Part shown: piece by piece, positions 36,439-44,687 of the stretch | How positions within the stretch are numbered: the stretch's first letter is position 1 | Layout: each line of letters opens with the position of its first letter | From: Streptomyces armeniacus | Lineage (GTDB): Bacteria; Actinomycetota; Actinomycetes; Streptomycetales; Streptomycetaceae | NCBI RefSeq assembly: GCF_003355155.1 | Contig: NZ_CP031320.1 | Location: forward strand, 7,867,919-7,931,918 | Length of the DNA: 64,000 nt | Direction of reading: 5' to 3' | Program-made: the position numbers and the translations under genes | Notes under the pieces: model-generated | Told to the model about the DNA's origin: nothing | The model's database searches: none | The model's input: the letters and a program-made list of their open reading frames with translations, nothing else

Positions 36439-37290
36439 ATGACGTCACGTCGCGACGGCATCCCCCACCCCCGCGACCCCGAAGACCGAGACCACAACCC
36501 GGCACCGGACCCGCGAACCCAACGCCCCACCCACACCGCCCCATACGCCAGGTTCCTGGACGAGCACACACCCGGCGACCCCCTGCACACGCTCGCCCGG
36601 GCGCTGTTCGACACGGCCACGGAGCTCGACACCCTGGACGCCGAATGCGCGCACCGGTGCCCGTCGACCCCGTCCTGCACGACCCGGCCGGCGCCCGGGC
36701 CCGGGAGCGGCTCGAGCAGCGGCCGAGGGTGGGTTGGGCCGACGTGCGGTCAGGAACACCTGCCCTGCGCCCGGATCGCCGGAATGTACGCGGTAGCGCA
36801 CACCGCGCTCGCGCGGTTGCTGCGCGTCTACGAAGCCGCCACCGAAACTCAGCCGATCGGGACGTGCGACGGCGGGCTCGCGAACGGCGCACCGGACGGC
36901 GAGTTGGCGCCGCTACCTGACCACAGCCTGGTAAACGACGCCGAATGGCAAGCCCACTGGAAGCGGTTCACCCACCTCACGACACCGCTTCGCGCGCGCG
37001 GCCTGATGTGTGACGTGGACTTCGGCCTCCACTCGCACACGGTCTACGCGTTCCTGTCCGACGGCACGTACCTCACGATCAGCCACGACCTTCACGCCGA
37101 GGGCCCGGAGACGGCAAACGGCTGGTTGGTCACCCGCGAACGCGAGGATCCCAACCACGTCGAAGTGCTCTACGACTCCATCCCCGAACAGAACGGCATC
37201 CAGTCCGGACGCGACGCCCGGCACGGGTCCGATCTGACAGCGCTGTTCTCCGCACTCGACGCCTACCTCGACGGCACAAACCGCGGGTGA
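36439..37290 (+). CDS. Hypothetical protein downstream of the VWA gene
   Basis: Protein of 283 aa, ATG after GGAAGGACAACCAGCC. The N-terminal 40 residues are Pro/Asp/Arg-rich; then LHTLARALFDTATELDTLDAECAHRC and, after an odd Gly/Ser-rich stretch, CARIAGMYAVAHTALARLLRVYE. The C-terminal part has SHTVYAFLSDGTYLTISHDLHAEG. Not recognised. The middle (about 36645-36745) reads as PSTPSCTTRPAPGPGSGSSS in frame but as a more protein-like sequence in the neighbouring frame, so two compensating indels are possible. Confidence 0.6.
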   Translation: MTSRRDGIPHPRDPEDRDHNPAPDPRTQRPTHTAPYARFLDEHTPGDPLHTLARALFDTATELDTLDAECAHRCPSTPSCTTRPAPGPGSGSSSGRGWVGPTCGQEHLPCARIAGMYAVAHTALARLLRVYEAATETQPIGTCDGGLANGAPDGELAPLPDHSLVNDAEWQAHWKRFTHLTTPLRARGLMCDVDFGLHSHTVYAFLSDGTYLTISHDLHAEGPETANGWLVTREREDPNHVEVLYDSIPEQNGIQSGRDARHGSDLTALFSALDAYLDGTNRG

Positions 37291-37302
37291 GGCCTCCTCC
37301 CG

Positions 37303-37330
37303 AGGGGTCCGAGACGTGTCTCGGGCCCCT
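37303..37330 (+). terminator. Strong hairpin after hypothetical gene
   Basis: AGGGGTCCGAGAC paired with GTCTCGGGCCCCT, a 13-bp stem with one G-U pair, 13 bases after the stop at 37290. Confidence 0.8.
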
Positions 37331-37354
37331 GGAGTTGTGACGGGGCATGAATGA

Positions 37355-37389
37355 GGGGCGTCAGCTTGACCTGGACAAGTTGACGCCCC
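37355..37389. terminator. Second hairpin, 14-bp stem
   Basis: GGGGCGTCAGCTTG paired with CAAGTTGACGCCCC, loop of 7. It could end leftward transcription from the immunity-like gene or be part of a mobile-element end. From here to 37583 there is no gene and base composition drops, marking entry into a low-GC stretch. Confidence 0.6.
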
Positions 37390-37583
37390 GGTTCAGTTCG
37401 CTCGCCTTGTGATCGGCAGATTGTGTCGGCGCAAGTCAATGGGTTGAGTCGGTTCTTTCCATGTCACACGACTCGGTTCGAGCGGGCTGCTTCGGTCTCT
37501 GTGGCCATGCGCTCCGTCGTTCCGAATGGCATCATCCCCGCTCGTGAGCGAATTCATGCCACATTCATAGCTCTCAGCACGGA
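37390..37583. other. Low-GC region without a gene
   Basis: No open frame of note on either strand. GC content is visibly lower than in neighbouring genes, and this continues through the next two leftward genes. It holds no recognisable tRNA or attachment site. Confidence 0.4.
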
Positions 37584-38381
37584 TTAAGGATCCAGTTGAT
37601 TGAGTGCTTCTGCCACCTCGGTGAGCAGGTCTTCATCCGTCAGGTCCCCTGGCTCTTGCAACTCAGGAGAAAATGAGTAGTCCTCAATGGCGTAGAATAC
37701 GCGGTCCAAGGCATCTTCGAGAGGGGTTGTGACTCGCTCTCCCTGTTCCATGGCTCGGCGCCTGGCACCTTGCCATTCCTGTGCGAATTCCGGTGCGGTG
37801 ATTTCACCACTCGCCATGGATTGCATGAGGCGAAGCTGCTCGTGGGTGGAACTTCCAGGTTCAACTGCCGACTTGGACGACCAAGCAAATGACCGTGGTG
37901 TATAGAGGTCTGCGACATGGCGAATCTCTGGCAGAGGTGACCCTACTCTGCTTGCATATCGCCGAAATCGGGCACGAGCTTCGTCGACGCCCTCGGCGAG
38001 CGCACCGCTCAAGTAGTCAGCGGAGCCAGCGATAAGTGCATAACCTTGTTGAGTTACGAGAATAGCGCCTTCAAGATTTGAGGCCGCCATGATGCACGGA
38101 TCATTAATCCCGTTCGTCGCATCCGCCATCACGTCGCGTGAGACCGAAGTGAGGACGATCTCCTCATCGGCCTTTCCGGGGGCGAGGTCCGCGAGGTAGA
38201 TTCCGTGCGCGGCTGCTTCTTTGCTGCCCGAGACCGCCCGGTCAATCAATTCACGACCGACTCCAGTATTTGCTGGCACCGGGGCTACCTGCTTACTCGC
38301 AGCGTCAATCCACGAATCCCTGTACTTCCCCGGCCCGGCGAGAATCTCGTCGCGGAGTTCGCCGTTGGTTCGAAAACGCAC
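37584..38381 (-). CDS. Hypothetical protein, candidate immunity to the colicin D-like toxin
   Basis: Protein of 265 aa, GTG start with a GGGGGAA Shine-Dalgarno, 9 bases after the toxin-tip stop, in the same direction and with the same low GC. The middle section (IVLTSVSRDVMADATNGINDPCIMAASNLEGAILVTQQGYALI) is mixed alpha/beta; the C-terminus is acidic and helical (LTDEDLLTEVAEALNQLDP). It matches no immunity family known to me and is much larger than the ~90-residue immunity protein of colicin D. The role is inferred only from position and composition. Confidence 0.7.
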   Translation of the reverse strand: MRFRTNGELRDEILAGPGKYRDSWIDAASKQVAPVPANTGVGRELIDRAVSGSKEAAAHGIYLADLAPGKADEEIVLTSVSRDVMADATNGINDPCIMAASNLEGAILVTQQGYALIAGSADYLSGALAEGVDEARARFRRYASRVGSPLPEIRHVADLYTPRSFAWSSKSAVEPGSSTHEQLRLMQSMASGEITAPEFAQEWQGARRRAMEQGERVTTPLEDALDRVFYAIEDYSFSPELQEPGDLTDEDLLTEVAEALNQLDP

Positions 38382-38390
38382 AGATTCCCC

Positions 38391-38798
38391 CTAAAAGAGA
38401 AAGCCCTCGTCGATGATTCGGGTGAACTGTCGATCCCTCAGCTTCCATGCTGACCAGAATCTTCCGTCCGCGTGCAGCATGACCATCTTCTGTGAACTCG
38501 GATCAATGAATCCAATAGCTTGCCCCTGGTTTCTGTAGTCAAATCTATAGATCTTCGTTCCTTCCTTGGTCATGTGATCTCGCATGGCTTGCTCAAATTG
38601 CTTCATGTTTGGACCGTTGAGGTTGCCGGGGGACTTCAGGAAGTCTCGCGCATGGGCATGGTACTTCTTGCTCATGACTTTCTGACTGGAAAAGTCCGCC
38701 TTCCTTTCCCAGCCGCCCCGGGGGCACGGCGCCAATCCGAGCTGGTCGGTCTCCTCGTGGGGGTTGGTGACGTAGGTGTGGGGGTTGGGGGGGGAGGC
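38391..38798 (-). CDS. RHS protein C-terminal tip with colicin D-like tRNase domain (5' cut)
   Basis: The preserved 135 codons begin with the RHS pre-toxin linker NPHTYVTNPHEETDQLGLAPC, which marks the end of RHS carriers. The last ~95 residues then resemble the colicin D catalytic domain: KKYHAHARDF, LNGPNMKQFEQAMRDHM, YRFDYRNQGQAIGFID and DGRFWSAWKLRDRQFTRI. Colicin D cuts tRNA-Arg in the anticodon loop; His and Lys/Arg residues suitable for an RNase are present. The RHS body is missing upstream of 38798. Low GC of the tip against the linker suggests horizontal acquisition of the toxin part. Confidence 0.82.
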   Translation of the reverse strand, partial: ASPPNPHTYVTNPHEETDQLGLAPCPRGGWERKADFSSQKVMSKKYHAHARDFLKSPGNLNGPNMKQFEQAMRDHMTKEGTKIYRFDYRNQGQAIGFIDPSSQKMVMLHADGRFWSAWKLRDRQFTRIIDEGFLF

Positions 38799-39044
38799 GG
38801 CTGACGCACGTTCCTCTGCCGGGTGCGACCGCCGCTGACCGGGCGCGGCTGTTTCGCGGCCCCGCCCGGCGGCCTCGTCGCCTCGATCCCGTCCCCCAAC
38901 CTCCCACCAACCTCCAGCGCCTTGTCACGGACGCCCCTTTGGCACCTGTGGCCTACGGATGGCCTACGGAGCGACCCGTGACCCGTGACCCGTGCCCCGT
39001 GATCCGCGGTCAGCAGCCGGTGACGGGGCGGGTCCTGCGTACGG
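38799..39044. other. Unexplained segment between the RHS tip and the antiporter
   Basis: No gene recognised. The RHS frame ends in nonsense at 38798, so a join is required. The bases CTGACGCACG just after the join faintly recall the Nextera P5-side adapter, but the match is too weak to call. CTGTGGCCTACGGATGGCCTACGG and the triple GTGACCC/GTGCCCC repeats near 38980-39000 are short direct repeats. Confidence 0.4.
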
Positions 39045-40403
39045 TCAGCCGTGCGCCTCGGCGGTCGTGCCGCTGGACGAGGCGCCGGACCCCGCACCGT
39101 CCGCGGTGCCCGCAGCGCTCGTGCCGTCCCCGCTGCCCGGTCCACCGGCACCGTCCGCACCACCAGTACCGCCCGTACCGCCCGTGCCGCCCGAACCGTC
39201 CCTGCCCGTACCGCCCTTCGGAGCGGCACCGCCCTTCGGTCCCGTCGTACCCTTCGACCAGCCGAAGCGCCGCGCCAGCGGCTCCGTCCAGCGGGCCGTC
39301 AGCGGCCCGAGGATGACCAGGATCAGCACGTACGCCGTGGCCAGCGGCCCGATCCGGGGCTCCACGCCGACCGCCAGCCCGGCGATGACGATGGAGAACT
39401 CGCCGCGCGCCACGAGGGTTCCGCCCGCCCGCCAGCGCCCCTTCGTACCGATGCCCGCGCGCCTCGCCGCGTACCAGCCCGTGGCGACCTTCGTGCCCAC
39501 CGAGACGACCGCCAGGATCAGCGCGGGCAGCAGGACGGGCGGGATGTCGCCGGGGACGGTGCTCAGCCCGAAGAAGACGAAGAAGACCGCCGCGAACAGG
39601 TCGCGCAGCGGCGTCAGCAGGTTGAACGCGCCCTCCGCGACCTCGCCCGACAGCGCGATGCCGACGAGGAACGCCCCGACCGCCGCCGAGACCTGCAGGT
39701 CCTGAGCGACGCCCGCGACCAGCAGCGTGAGCCCCAGGACGACGAGCAGCAGCATCTCCGGGTTGTCCGACGAGACGGCCTTGCTGATGATCCGCCCGTG
39801 CCGCAGCGCGACGTAGAGCACGACGCAGACGGTGCCCAGCGAGATCAGTACGGTGAGGCTGCCGCCCGCCAGGCTCACTCCGGCCAGCAGCGCCGTGAGG
39901 ATCGGCAGGTAGACGGCCATGGCCAGGTCCTCGAGGACGAGGACGCCGAGTATGACGGGGGTTTCGCGGTTGCCGAGCCGTCCCAGGTCGCCCAGCACCT
40001 TCGCGATCACGCCGGAGGACGAGATCCAGGTGACGCCGGCGAGCGCGACCGCGGCCACCGGCCCCCAGCCCAGCATGAGCGCGGCGACGGCGCCGGGCAC
40101 GGCGTTCAGGGCGAAGTCGACTGCGCCTGAGGGGTATTGCGTCTTGAGCGTCGTCACCAGTTCGGAAGCGCTGTACTCCAGCCCGAGGAGAAGCAGCAGC
40201 AGGATGACGCCGATCTCCGCGCCGGTCGCGATGAACTCCTCGCTCGCCCCCATCGGAAGCAGGCCGCCGTGGCCGAACGCGAGCCCTGCCAGCAGATAGA
40301 GCGGAATCGGCGAGAACCCGAAGCGCACGGCGAACCGGCCGAGGATGCCCAGGCCGAGGATGACTGCACCGAGTTCGATGAGCAGGGCGGTGGTGTCGTG
40401 CAC
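39045..40403 (-). CDS. CPA2-family monovalent cation/H+ antiporter (KefB-like)
   Basis: Membrane transporter of 452 aa with about 12 helices (PLYLLAGLAFGHGGLLP at the start, LGLEYSASELV, TWISSSGVIAKVL, VGAFLVGIALSGEV). The C-terminal 60 residues are a Gly/Thr/Ser-rich disordered tail with GGT repeats. Exchanges K+ or Na+ for protons. It overlaps no gene but follows its TrkA-C partner by 6 bases, which marks the pair as a two-subunit KhtTU-like transporter. Confidence 0.93.
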   Translation of the reverse strand: MHDTTALLIELGAVILGLGILGRFAVRFGFSPIPLYLLAGLAFGHGGLLPMGASEEFIATGAEIGVILLLLLLGLEYSASELVTTLKTQYPSGAVDFALNAVPGAVAALMLGWGPVAAVALAGVTWISSSGVIAKVLGDLGRLGNRETPVILGVLVLEDLAMAVYLPILTALLAGVSLAGGSLTVLISLGTVCVVLYVALRHGRIISKAVSSDNPEMLLLVVLGLTLLVAGVAQDLQVSAAVGAFLVGIALSGEVAEGAFNLLTPLRDLFAAVFFVFFGLSTVPGDIPPVLLPALILAVVSVGTKVATGWYAARRAGIGTKGRWRAGGTLVARGEFSIVIAGLAVGVEPRIGPLATAYVLILVILGPLTARWTEPLARRFGWSKGTTGPKGGAAPKGGTGRDGSGGTGGTGGTGGADGAGGPGSGDGTSAAGTADGAGSGASSSGTTAEAHG

Positions 40404-40409
40404 GGGCTT

Positions 40410-40895
40410 CTATCCTCCGGCGATCAGTTCGGCGACGGCGTCCACGCCCTCGCGGGTCCCGACGACGACGAGGACGTCGCCGGTGGCGAAACGGAAGTCG
40501 GGGGTGGGTGACGGTTCCGCGGACGTACGGCGCAGGACGGCGACGATCGACGCACCGGTGCGGGACCGTACCTGTGTGTCACCGAGTGTGCGTCCGCTGT
40601 ACGGCGACTTGGACGTCACCGGGATGTGCTCGGTGACGAGGTCGATCTCGACGTGCTGGGAGAGGTGGGCCACCGGGTCGGGCGTGAGGAGCTGGGCCAG
40701 CGCGGTCGCCTCGTGCGGCGCGAGCGGCGCGGCGTCCTTGCAGGCGTCGTCGTCTTCGGGGTCGTGGAAGGCGATGATCCGGCGGCCGTCCTGGTGCGCG
40801 ACCACGGAGAGATGGTGCCCCGCGTCGGTGGTGAGGTCGTAGCGGGCGCCGACCCCGGGCAGGCTGGTTTTACGGGGGTGGGCGGTGCGCTCCAT
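40410..40895 (-). CDS. TrkA-C domain regulatory subunit of the antiporter (KhtT-like)
   Basis: Cytoplasmic protein of 161 aa. The C-terminal part is a RCK_C/TrkA-C domain (LGDTQVRSRTGASIVAVLRR and FATGDVLVVVGTREGVDAVAEL), as in KhtT. It probably gates the antiporter in response to a ligand such as a nucleotide. The N-terminal region (LPGVGARYDLTTDAGHHLSVVAH) is the conserved KhtT-type N-domain. Start at ATG 40895. Confidence 0.93.
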   Translation of the reverse strand: MERTAHPRKTSLPGVGARYDLTTDAGHHLSVVAHQDGRRIIAFHDPEDDDACKDAAPLAPHEATALAQLLTPDPVAHLSQHVEIDLVTEHIPVTSKSPYSGRTLGDTQVRSRTGASIVAVLRRTSAEPSPTPDFRFATGDVLVVVGTREGVDAVAELIAGG

Positions 40896-41387
40896 ACGGG
40901 GCTCCAAGTGGACGTGGCTGTTCGCTGTTCCGTTGAACGTTCCTGCACCGGGCTCCCGGCCCGTACGGCGGGGTCGGCACAGGGGCCCGTACGCACAGGT
41001 CCGTACGGTTCCGCGGACCGCGCCGCTGCGACCGGCCACGACCGGCCGCGACCGCAGTGACCAGCCGTTACGAGGCCGCGAGGACGGCGCGAAGCCGCCG
41101 CAACGGTGCCGCGTCACACCTGCCCCGGAACGGCCCCCGACCCCCCGCCGCGCGCACCGCACAGCGCGTGCGGAACCCGTTGCTTGACCAGTACATTACC
41201 TGGCGGCAGACGGGACAATTACGGCCAGAGCCCGCCATCGAGGACGAAAATCCCCGTGAATTCCCCGCATCCTTTCGCGGTCCGGGCGCGTCTTCCCGTA
41301 GGTGAGCAGCCTTCGCGGCCCCCTGTCGGCGGTCATAGGTGTGACGCCTGGTTTGGCGGTTGTATCGACAAGTGTCAACATAGATTC
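40896..41387. other. Long intergenic region between antiporter and arsR
   Basis: 492 bases with no supported gene. It must hold the promoters of both divergent units. Near 41190-41260 the base composition falls (TTGCTTGACCAGTACATTACC), a plausible promoter area. The bases before arsR, TATCGACAAGTGTCAACATA, form an imperfect inverted repeat with GACA/TGTC halves, of the kind ArsR proteins bind. Confidence 0.45.
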
Positions 41388-41909
41388 ATGCCGAACGTGA
41401 CGGAACCGCCGACCGCCGAGACCGCCGTCCCCTGCTGCCCGCCCCTGACCACGCCGGGCCTGTCGCCCGCGGACGCGGCGACGATGGCGGCGATGTTCAA
41501 GGCGCTGTCCGACCCCGCCCGCGTGCTCCTGTTCTCGCGAGTGGCGTCGCACCCGGGCGGCGAGGCGTGCGTGTGCGATCTGGGCGATGTCGGCGTCTCC
41601 CAGCCGACGGTCTCGCACCACCTCAAGAAGCTGCGCCAGGCCGGACTGCTGACCTCCGAGCGGCGCGGTACGTGGGTGTACTACCGGGTGGCGCCCGGCG
41701 TGCTGGCGGCGATGGGCGCGATGCTCGCGGAACGTGCCGGTCCGGCACGTGAGCCGTCGACGTGCAACCAGATGTCCGCGGAGACGGCACCCGAACTGCC
41801 GGCCGTAGACCAGGACGTGGGCGCGGGCAAGCCTGCGCGCGCGCCCGGGCACAGATCCGCGCCCGCGCCCGGCCGCACGCCGGGGCAGGTGCCCGAGCCC
41901 ACGCCGTAG
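41388..41909 (+). CDS. ArsR-family metal-responsive regulator
   Basis: Winged-helix repressor of 173 aa. The metal-binding motif CVCDL lies at the start of the recognition helix region (GGEACVCDLGDVGVSQPTVS HHL), the classical As(III)/Sb(III) or Cd/Pb site. Two further Cys (VPCCPP) sit near the N-terminus. The C-terminal 55 residues are Ala/Pro-rich and disordered. No arsenic or metal efflux gene is beside it in the window, so the target is unknown or lost through a join. Confidence 0.92.
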   Translation: MPNVTEPPTAETAVPCCPPLTTPGLSPADAATMAAMFKALSDPARVLLFSRVASHPGGEACVCDLGDVGVSQPTVSHHLKKLRQAGLLTSERRGTWVYYRVAPGVLAAMGAMLAERAGPAREPSTCNQMSAETAPELPAVDQDVGAGKPARAPGHRSAPAPGRTPGQVPEPTP

Positions 41910-42067
41910 CCCGGCGCTCACGCGCGGCGCGTCCGCGGTTCACCCGGCCCGCGCCCCTCGCCCGGTCACTCCGGTGCATCAGCACCGCTCGCCTACCCGC
42001 CCGTACGGGACTTCGCTGGAGGAACCGCGTTCGCACCCCGGCGACCGGCGAGTCAAGGAGTCCCGGC

Positions 42068-42424
42068 ATGACCGCAGCGGGCGGACTCGCGCTGACGCTC
42101 ATCGGCGCGATCCTCAAGTACGCCGTCACCTGGCAGAGTCCGTGGATCGACGTTCAGGTCCTCGGCACGATACTCATATGCGGCGGCCTCCTCGGCCTCG
42201 CTCTCGCGGCCCTGCGCGCCGGAGCCCGGCGCCGCGCCGCGGCGTATCCGTACGGGCGCGCCTCTCCCCCGTACGAGGATCCGCGCCTGTACGACGGGCG
42301 CGTGTGCGACGAGCGCTATTACGACGATGCCGACGCCGACGCCGGCGAACCGTTCGCACCCCGCGACCCGTTCACCCCGTTCGACCCGCACGACGTGCGC
42401 GACACCCGCGACGCCCACTGGTGA
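42068..42424 (+). CDS. Small membrane protein (DUF6458-like)
   Basis: Protein of 118 aa. The first 45 residues hold two membrane helices (GLALTLIGAILKYAVTW, VLGTILICGGLLGLALAAL); the rest is a Tyr/Asp-rich cytoplasmic tail (DERYYDDADADAG). Small proteins of this form are common in actinobacteria; function unknown. Confidence 0.82.
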   Translation: MTAAGGLALTLIGAILKYAVTWQSPWIDVQVLGTILICGGLLGLALAALRAGARRRAAAYPYGRASPPYEDPRLYDGRVCDERYYDDADADAGEPFAPRDPFTPFDPHDVRDTRDAHW

Positions 42425-42498
42425 GCGGCGACCGCCCGCGCGCCCCCGAGACCCGCCCCGCCGGCGCGCGTAACCGCTCCGCCGGAGCCCGGAACGGC

Positions 42499-43038
42499 TC
42501 AGGCCTCGTGCGTGTGCAGGTGGTAGAAGACCACCGGTGTCACTCCCGCCGCGATGCCGAGCCCGAGCACCGACGACCAGAGAATGCTGGGCCCGGTCAG
42601 GCTGGAGAGGTAGCCGATGGCGCAGCCGAACGCCGCGCCGTACGCGGCCGCCCGCACCTCCGCCACCAGGGGCCGCCGCAGCCTGCCGAGCGCGAAGGCG
42701 ACCACGGCTGCCGCCGCGCCCGCCACCAGCCCGGTCACCGTCGCCTCGGTGGTGAACCGTTCGTCGCGCGCCAGGAACCAGGCGTACGCGCCGTACGCGA
42801 TCCCGATCAGCAGCGGGACCGTCCAGCGCGCCGTACGGTGCTGCGCCCGCGTACGCGCCGGAGCGGCGCCCGTACGCTCGCCTGCCCGTACGCCCCGCTC
42901 GTCCCGCCCGCCCGCGGCGACGTCCGTACGGGCGTCCGTACGCCTCCGTGCGGGGACCTCCGTACGCGCCGCCACGCGGGCGGCCGTACGTGCGCTGAAG
43001 CGCGGGCGGTGGCCGGGCCTGTGTGCGTGCGCGTGCAT
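42499..43038 (-). CDS. Hypothetical membrane protein with basic N-terminus
   Basis: Protein of 179 aa. The first ~70 residues are Arg/Ala-rich and disordered, with HAHAHRPGHRP at the start. Then about four membrane helices (VPLLIGIAYGAYAWFLA, TVTGLVAGAAAAVVAFALG, AAYGAAFGCAIGYLSSL, LGLGIAAGVTPVVFYHL) and a C-terminal HTHEA. His-rich ends might bind metal. Not recognised. Confidence 0.7.
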   Translation of the reverse strand: MHAHAHRPGHRPRFSARTAARVAARTEVPARRRTDARTDVAAGGRDERGVRAGERTGAAPARTRAQHRTARWTVPLLIGIAYGAYAWFLARDERFTTEATVTGLVAGAAAAVVAFALGRLRRPLVAEVRAAAYGAAFGCAIGYLSSLTGPSILWSSVLGLGIAAGVTPVVFYHLHTHEA

Positions 43039-43114
43039 GACGGGCTCCTCTCGTCGTCCCCGCCTCTACCAGGGCACACCCGCGCCCGCCCCCCGGCAAC
43101 TCGCACACCGCCCC

Positions 43115-43296
43115 CTCTCACCTATACACACCTCACGCCGCCGCCGCACTATCCCGTGTATTCTTCGGTGTTCACCGTTTCCCTCTCCAACCTCACTAGC
43201 TCACGCATATCACTCTCTGAAGTCCTACCATATCGGCGCACGCCGTCGACGAACCACAGGACTTCGTCGGAAGCGTAAGATGTGGATAAGAGACAA
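43115..43296. other. Assembly join: two P5-side Nextera adapters back to back
   Basis: Left: CTCTCACCTATACACACCT (mosaic end with errors), CACGCCGCCGCCG, then GTGTATTCTTCGGTGTTCAC, close to the P5 tail GTGTAGATCTCGGTGGTCGC. Right: ACTTCGTCGGAAGCGTAAG then ATGTGGATAAGAGACAA, the P5-side adapter and mosaic end. Between them TATCGGCGCACGCCGTCGA resembles the inverted P5 tail. It cuts the RibD-like gene. Confidence 0.93.
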
Positions 43297-43297
43297 C

Positions 43298-43744
43298 CCC
43301 ACCACCGAGCCCAGCCCGCACGATCAAGCCCGTCCGGCGTTTGCGGACGGCCGCGCGGTGTCACCGGCCTGGGTGGCAGGTGACCCCTGGGTCACCCGGA
43401 TGAGGGCGCTCCCGGCAACCGTCGTGTCGACCACGCTGCAAGAACCTCTCGAATGGCCGGACGCGACCTTGGCCAAGGGCGACGCCGTGGAAGTCGTCGC
43501 CCGGCTCAAGGAGGAGTCCGAGGTCCCGTTGCGCTCGCACGGCAGCGTGTCGATGAACCGGGCGCTGATGGCCGCCGGTCTGGTCGACCGCCTCCAGCTG
43601 ACGATCTTCCCTGTGATCACCGGTCAGACCGGAGCGCACCCGATCTTCCAGGACGCGGCCGACTTCGACCTCGAGCTGATCGGGAGCCGGACGTTCGACG
43701 GCGGCATCCAGGAGCTCGTCTACCAGCCCGCGCTGCATGTCTGA
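43298..43744 (+). CDS. RibD_C/dihydrofolate reductase-like protein, 5' end cut
   Basis: C-terminal part (about 135 real residues) of a DHFR-superfamily reductase: RALPATVVSTTLQEPLEWPDATLAKGD, VVARLKEESEVPLRSHGSVSMNRALM, LVDRLQLTIFPVITGQTG. Such proteins are often F420- or NADPH-dependent, or of unknown role. The N-terminal cofactor part (usually MRKLxxxMxxSLDG) is missing at the adapter join. The stop is intact. Confidence 0.85.
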   Translation, partial: PTTEPSPHDQARPAFADGRAVSPAWVAGDPWVTRMRALPATVVSTTLQEPLEWPDATLAKGDAVEVVARLKEESEVPLRSHGSVSMNRALMAAGLVDRLQLTIFPVITGQTGAHPIFQDAADFDLELIGSRTFDGGIQELVYQPALHV

Positions 43745-43752
43745 GCAGCCCT

Positions 43753-44640
43753 TCAGCCGAACTGAACCGACCGTTTCGCCAGGCCGCCCCAGAACCCGTC
43801 GATCACCGACCGCTGCGTGTCCAGTTCGGACTCCGCCGCGCCCAGCGCGACGAACAGGGGGGCGAAGTGCTCCGAGCGCGGGTGGGCGATGAGGCCGCCC
43901 GGCGCCTTGTGCGTGAAGTCGAGCAGCGCGTCGACGTCGCCGCGCTCCAGCGCCTCGCGCCCCCACGCGTCGAACTCCCGCGACCAGCCCGGTGCTTCGT
44001 CCGGGCCGGAGCCCCAGGTCAGCCCGCGCAGGTTGTGGGTGAAGAAGCCGCTGCCCACGACCAGTACGCCCGCGTCCCGCAGCGGCGCGAGCCGCCGCCC
44101 GAGGCGCATGAGGCCCGCGGGCTCCAGCGTCGGCATGGACAGTTGCAGCACGGGCACGTCCGCGTCCGGGTACATCTCGACCAGCGGGACGTACGCCCCG
44201 TGGTCCAGGCCGCGTTGGGGCGCGTCGCGTACGGGGGTCACGGGCGCGCCGAGCAGGCCCCGTACCTGCTCGGCCAGTTGAGGGGCGCCGGGTGCCGGGT
44301 AGGTCACCTGGTAGTAGTGCTCGGGGAAGCCCCAGAAGTCGTACACCAGCGGCACCGTACGGGTGGCGGACAGGGTGACCGGCGCCGACTCCCAGTGTGC
44401 GGAGACCATCAGGATCGCCCGGGGGCGGGGCAGCGCGGCTGCCCACTCGGCCAGCTGGCCTGTCCACAGCGCGTCGTCCGCGAGGGGCGGCGCGCCGTGG
44501 CTCAGATACAGCACCGGCATGCGGGCGGGGGCAGGCGTGCCACTGCCCACGCCGCCGCTCGCAGCCGTGCTCGTGTTCGCGGTCGTGCTCGTGCTCGTGC
44601 TCGTGCTCGTACGGTTCGTGCTCGTGCCGTCGGTGCTCAA
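43753..44640 (-). CDS. Class III extradiol dioxygenase, DODA (LigB-like) family
   Basis: Fe/Zn-dependent ring-cleaving dioxygenase of the DODA type. Metal and active-site His are in LYLSHGAPPLADD, ILMVSAHWES, GLDHGAYVPL and GSGFFTHNLRGL. In plants DODA makes betalamic acid; bacterial forms act on catechol-like compounds. A TTG at 44640 with a GAGG ribosome-binding site gives a Ser/Thr-repeat N-terminus encoded by a GAGCAC repeat; the ATG at 44520 (MPVLYLSH) is the conservative start. A DoxX gene lies just upstream in the same direction, a common pairing. Confidence 0.9.
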   Translation of the reverse strand: MSTDGTSTNRTSTSTSTSTTANTSTAASGGVGSGTPAPARMPVLYLSHGAPPLADDALWTGQLAEWAAALPRPRAILMVSAHWESAPVTLSATRTVPLVYDFWGFPEHYYQVTYPAPGAPQLAEQVRGLLGAPVTPVRDAPQRGLDHGAYVPLVEMYPDADVPVLQLSMPTLEPAGLMRLGRRLAPLRDAGVLVVGSGFFTHNLRGLTWGSGPDEAPGWSREFDAWGREALERGDVDALLDFTHKAPGGLIAHPRSEHFAPLFVALGAAESELDTQRSVIDGFWGGLAKRSVQFG

Positions 44641-44687
44641 GGCCCGTACCTCGGTGATCGGTTGGGACGTACGCGGGCGGGTGCCGG

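Noticed and set aside
37440-37490. GGTTCGAGC resembling a tRNA T-loop, possible tRNA or attachment site
   Set aside because: No acceptor stem, anticodon arm or D arm can be built around it.
44588-44618. GTGCTC hexamer repeat as a possible regulatory or phase-variable element
   Set aside because: It simply encodes the Ser-Thr repeat at the alternative N-terminus of the dioxygenase, and the start codon there is itself uncertain.
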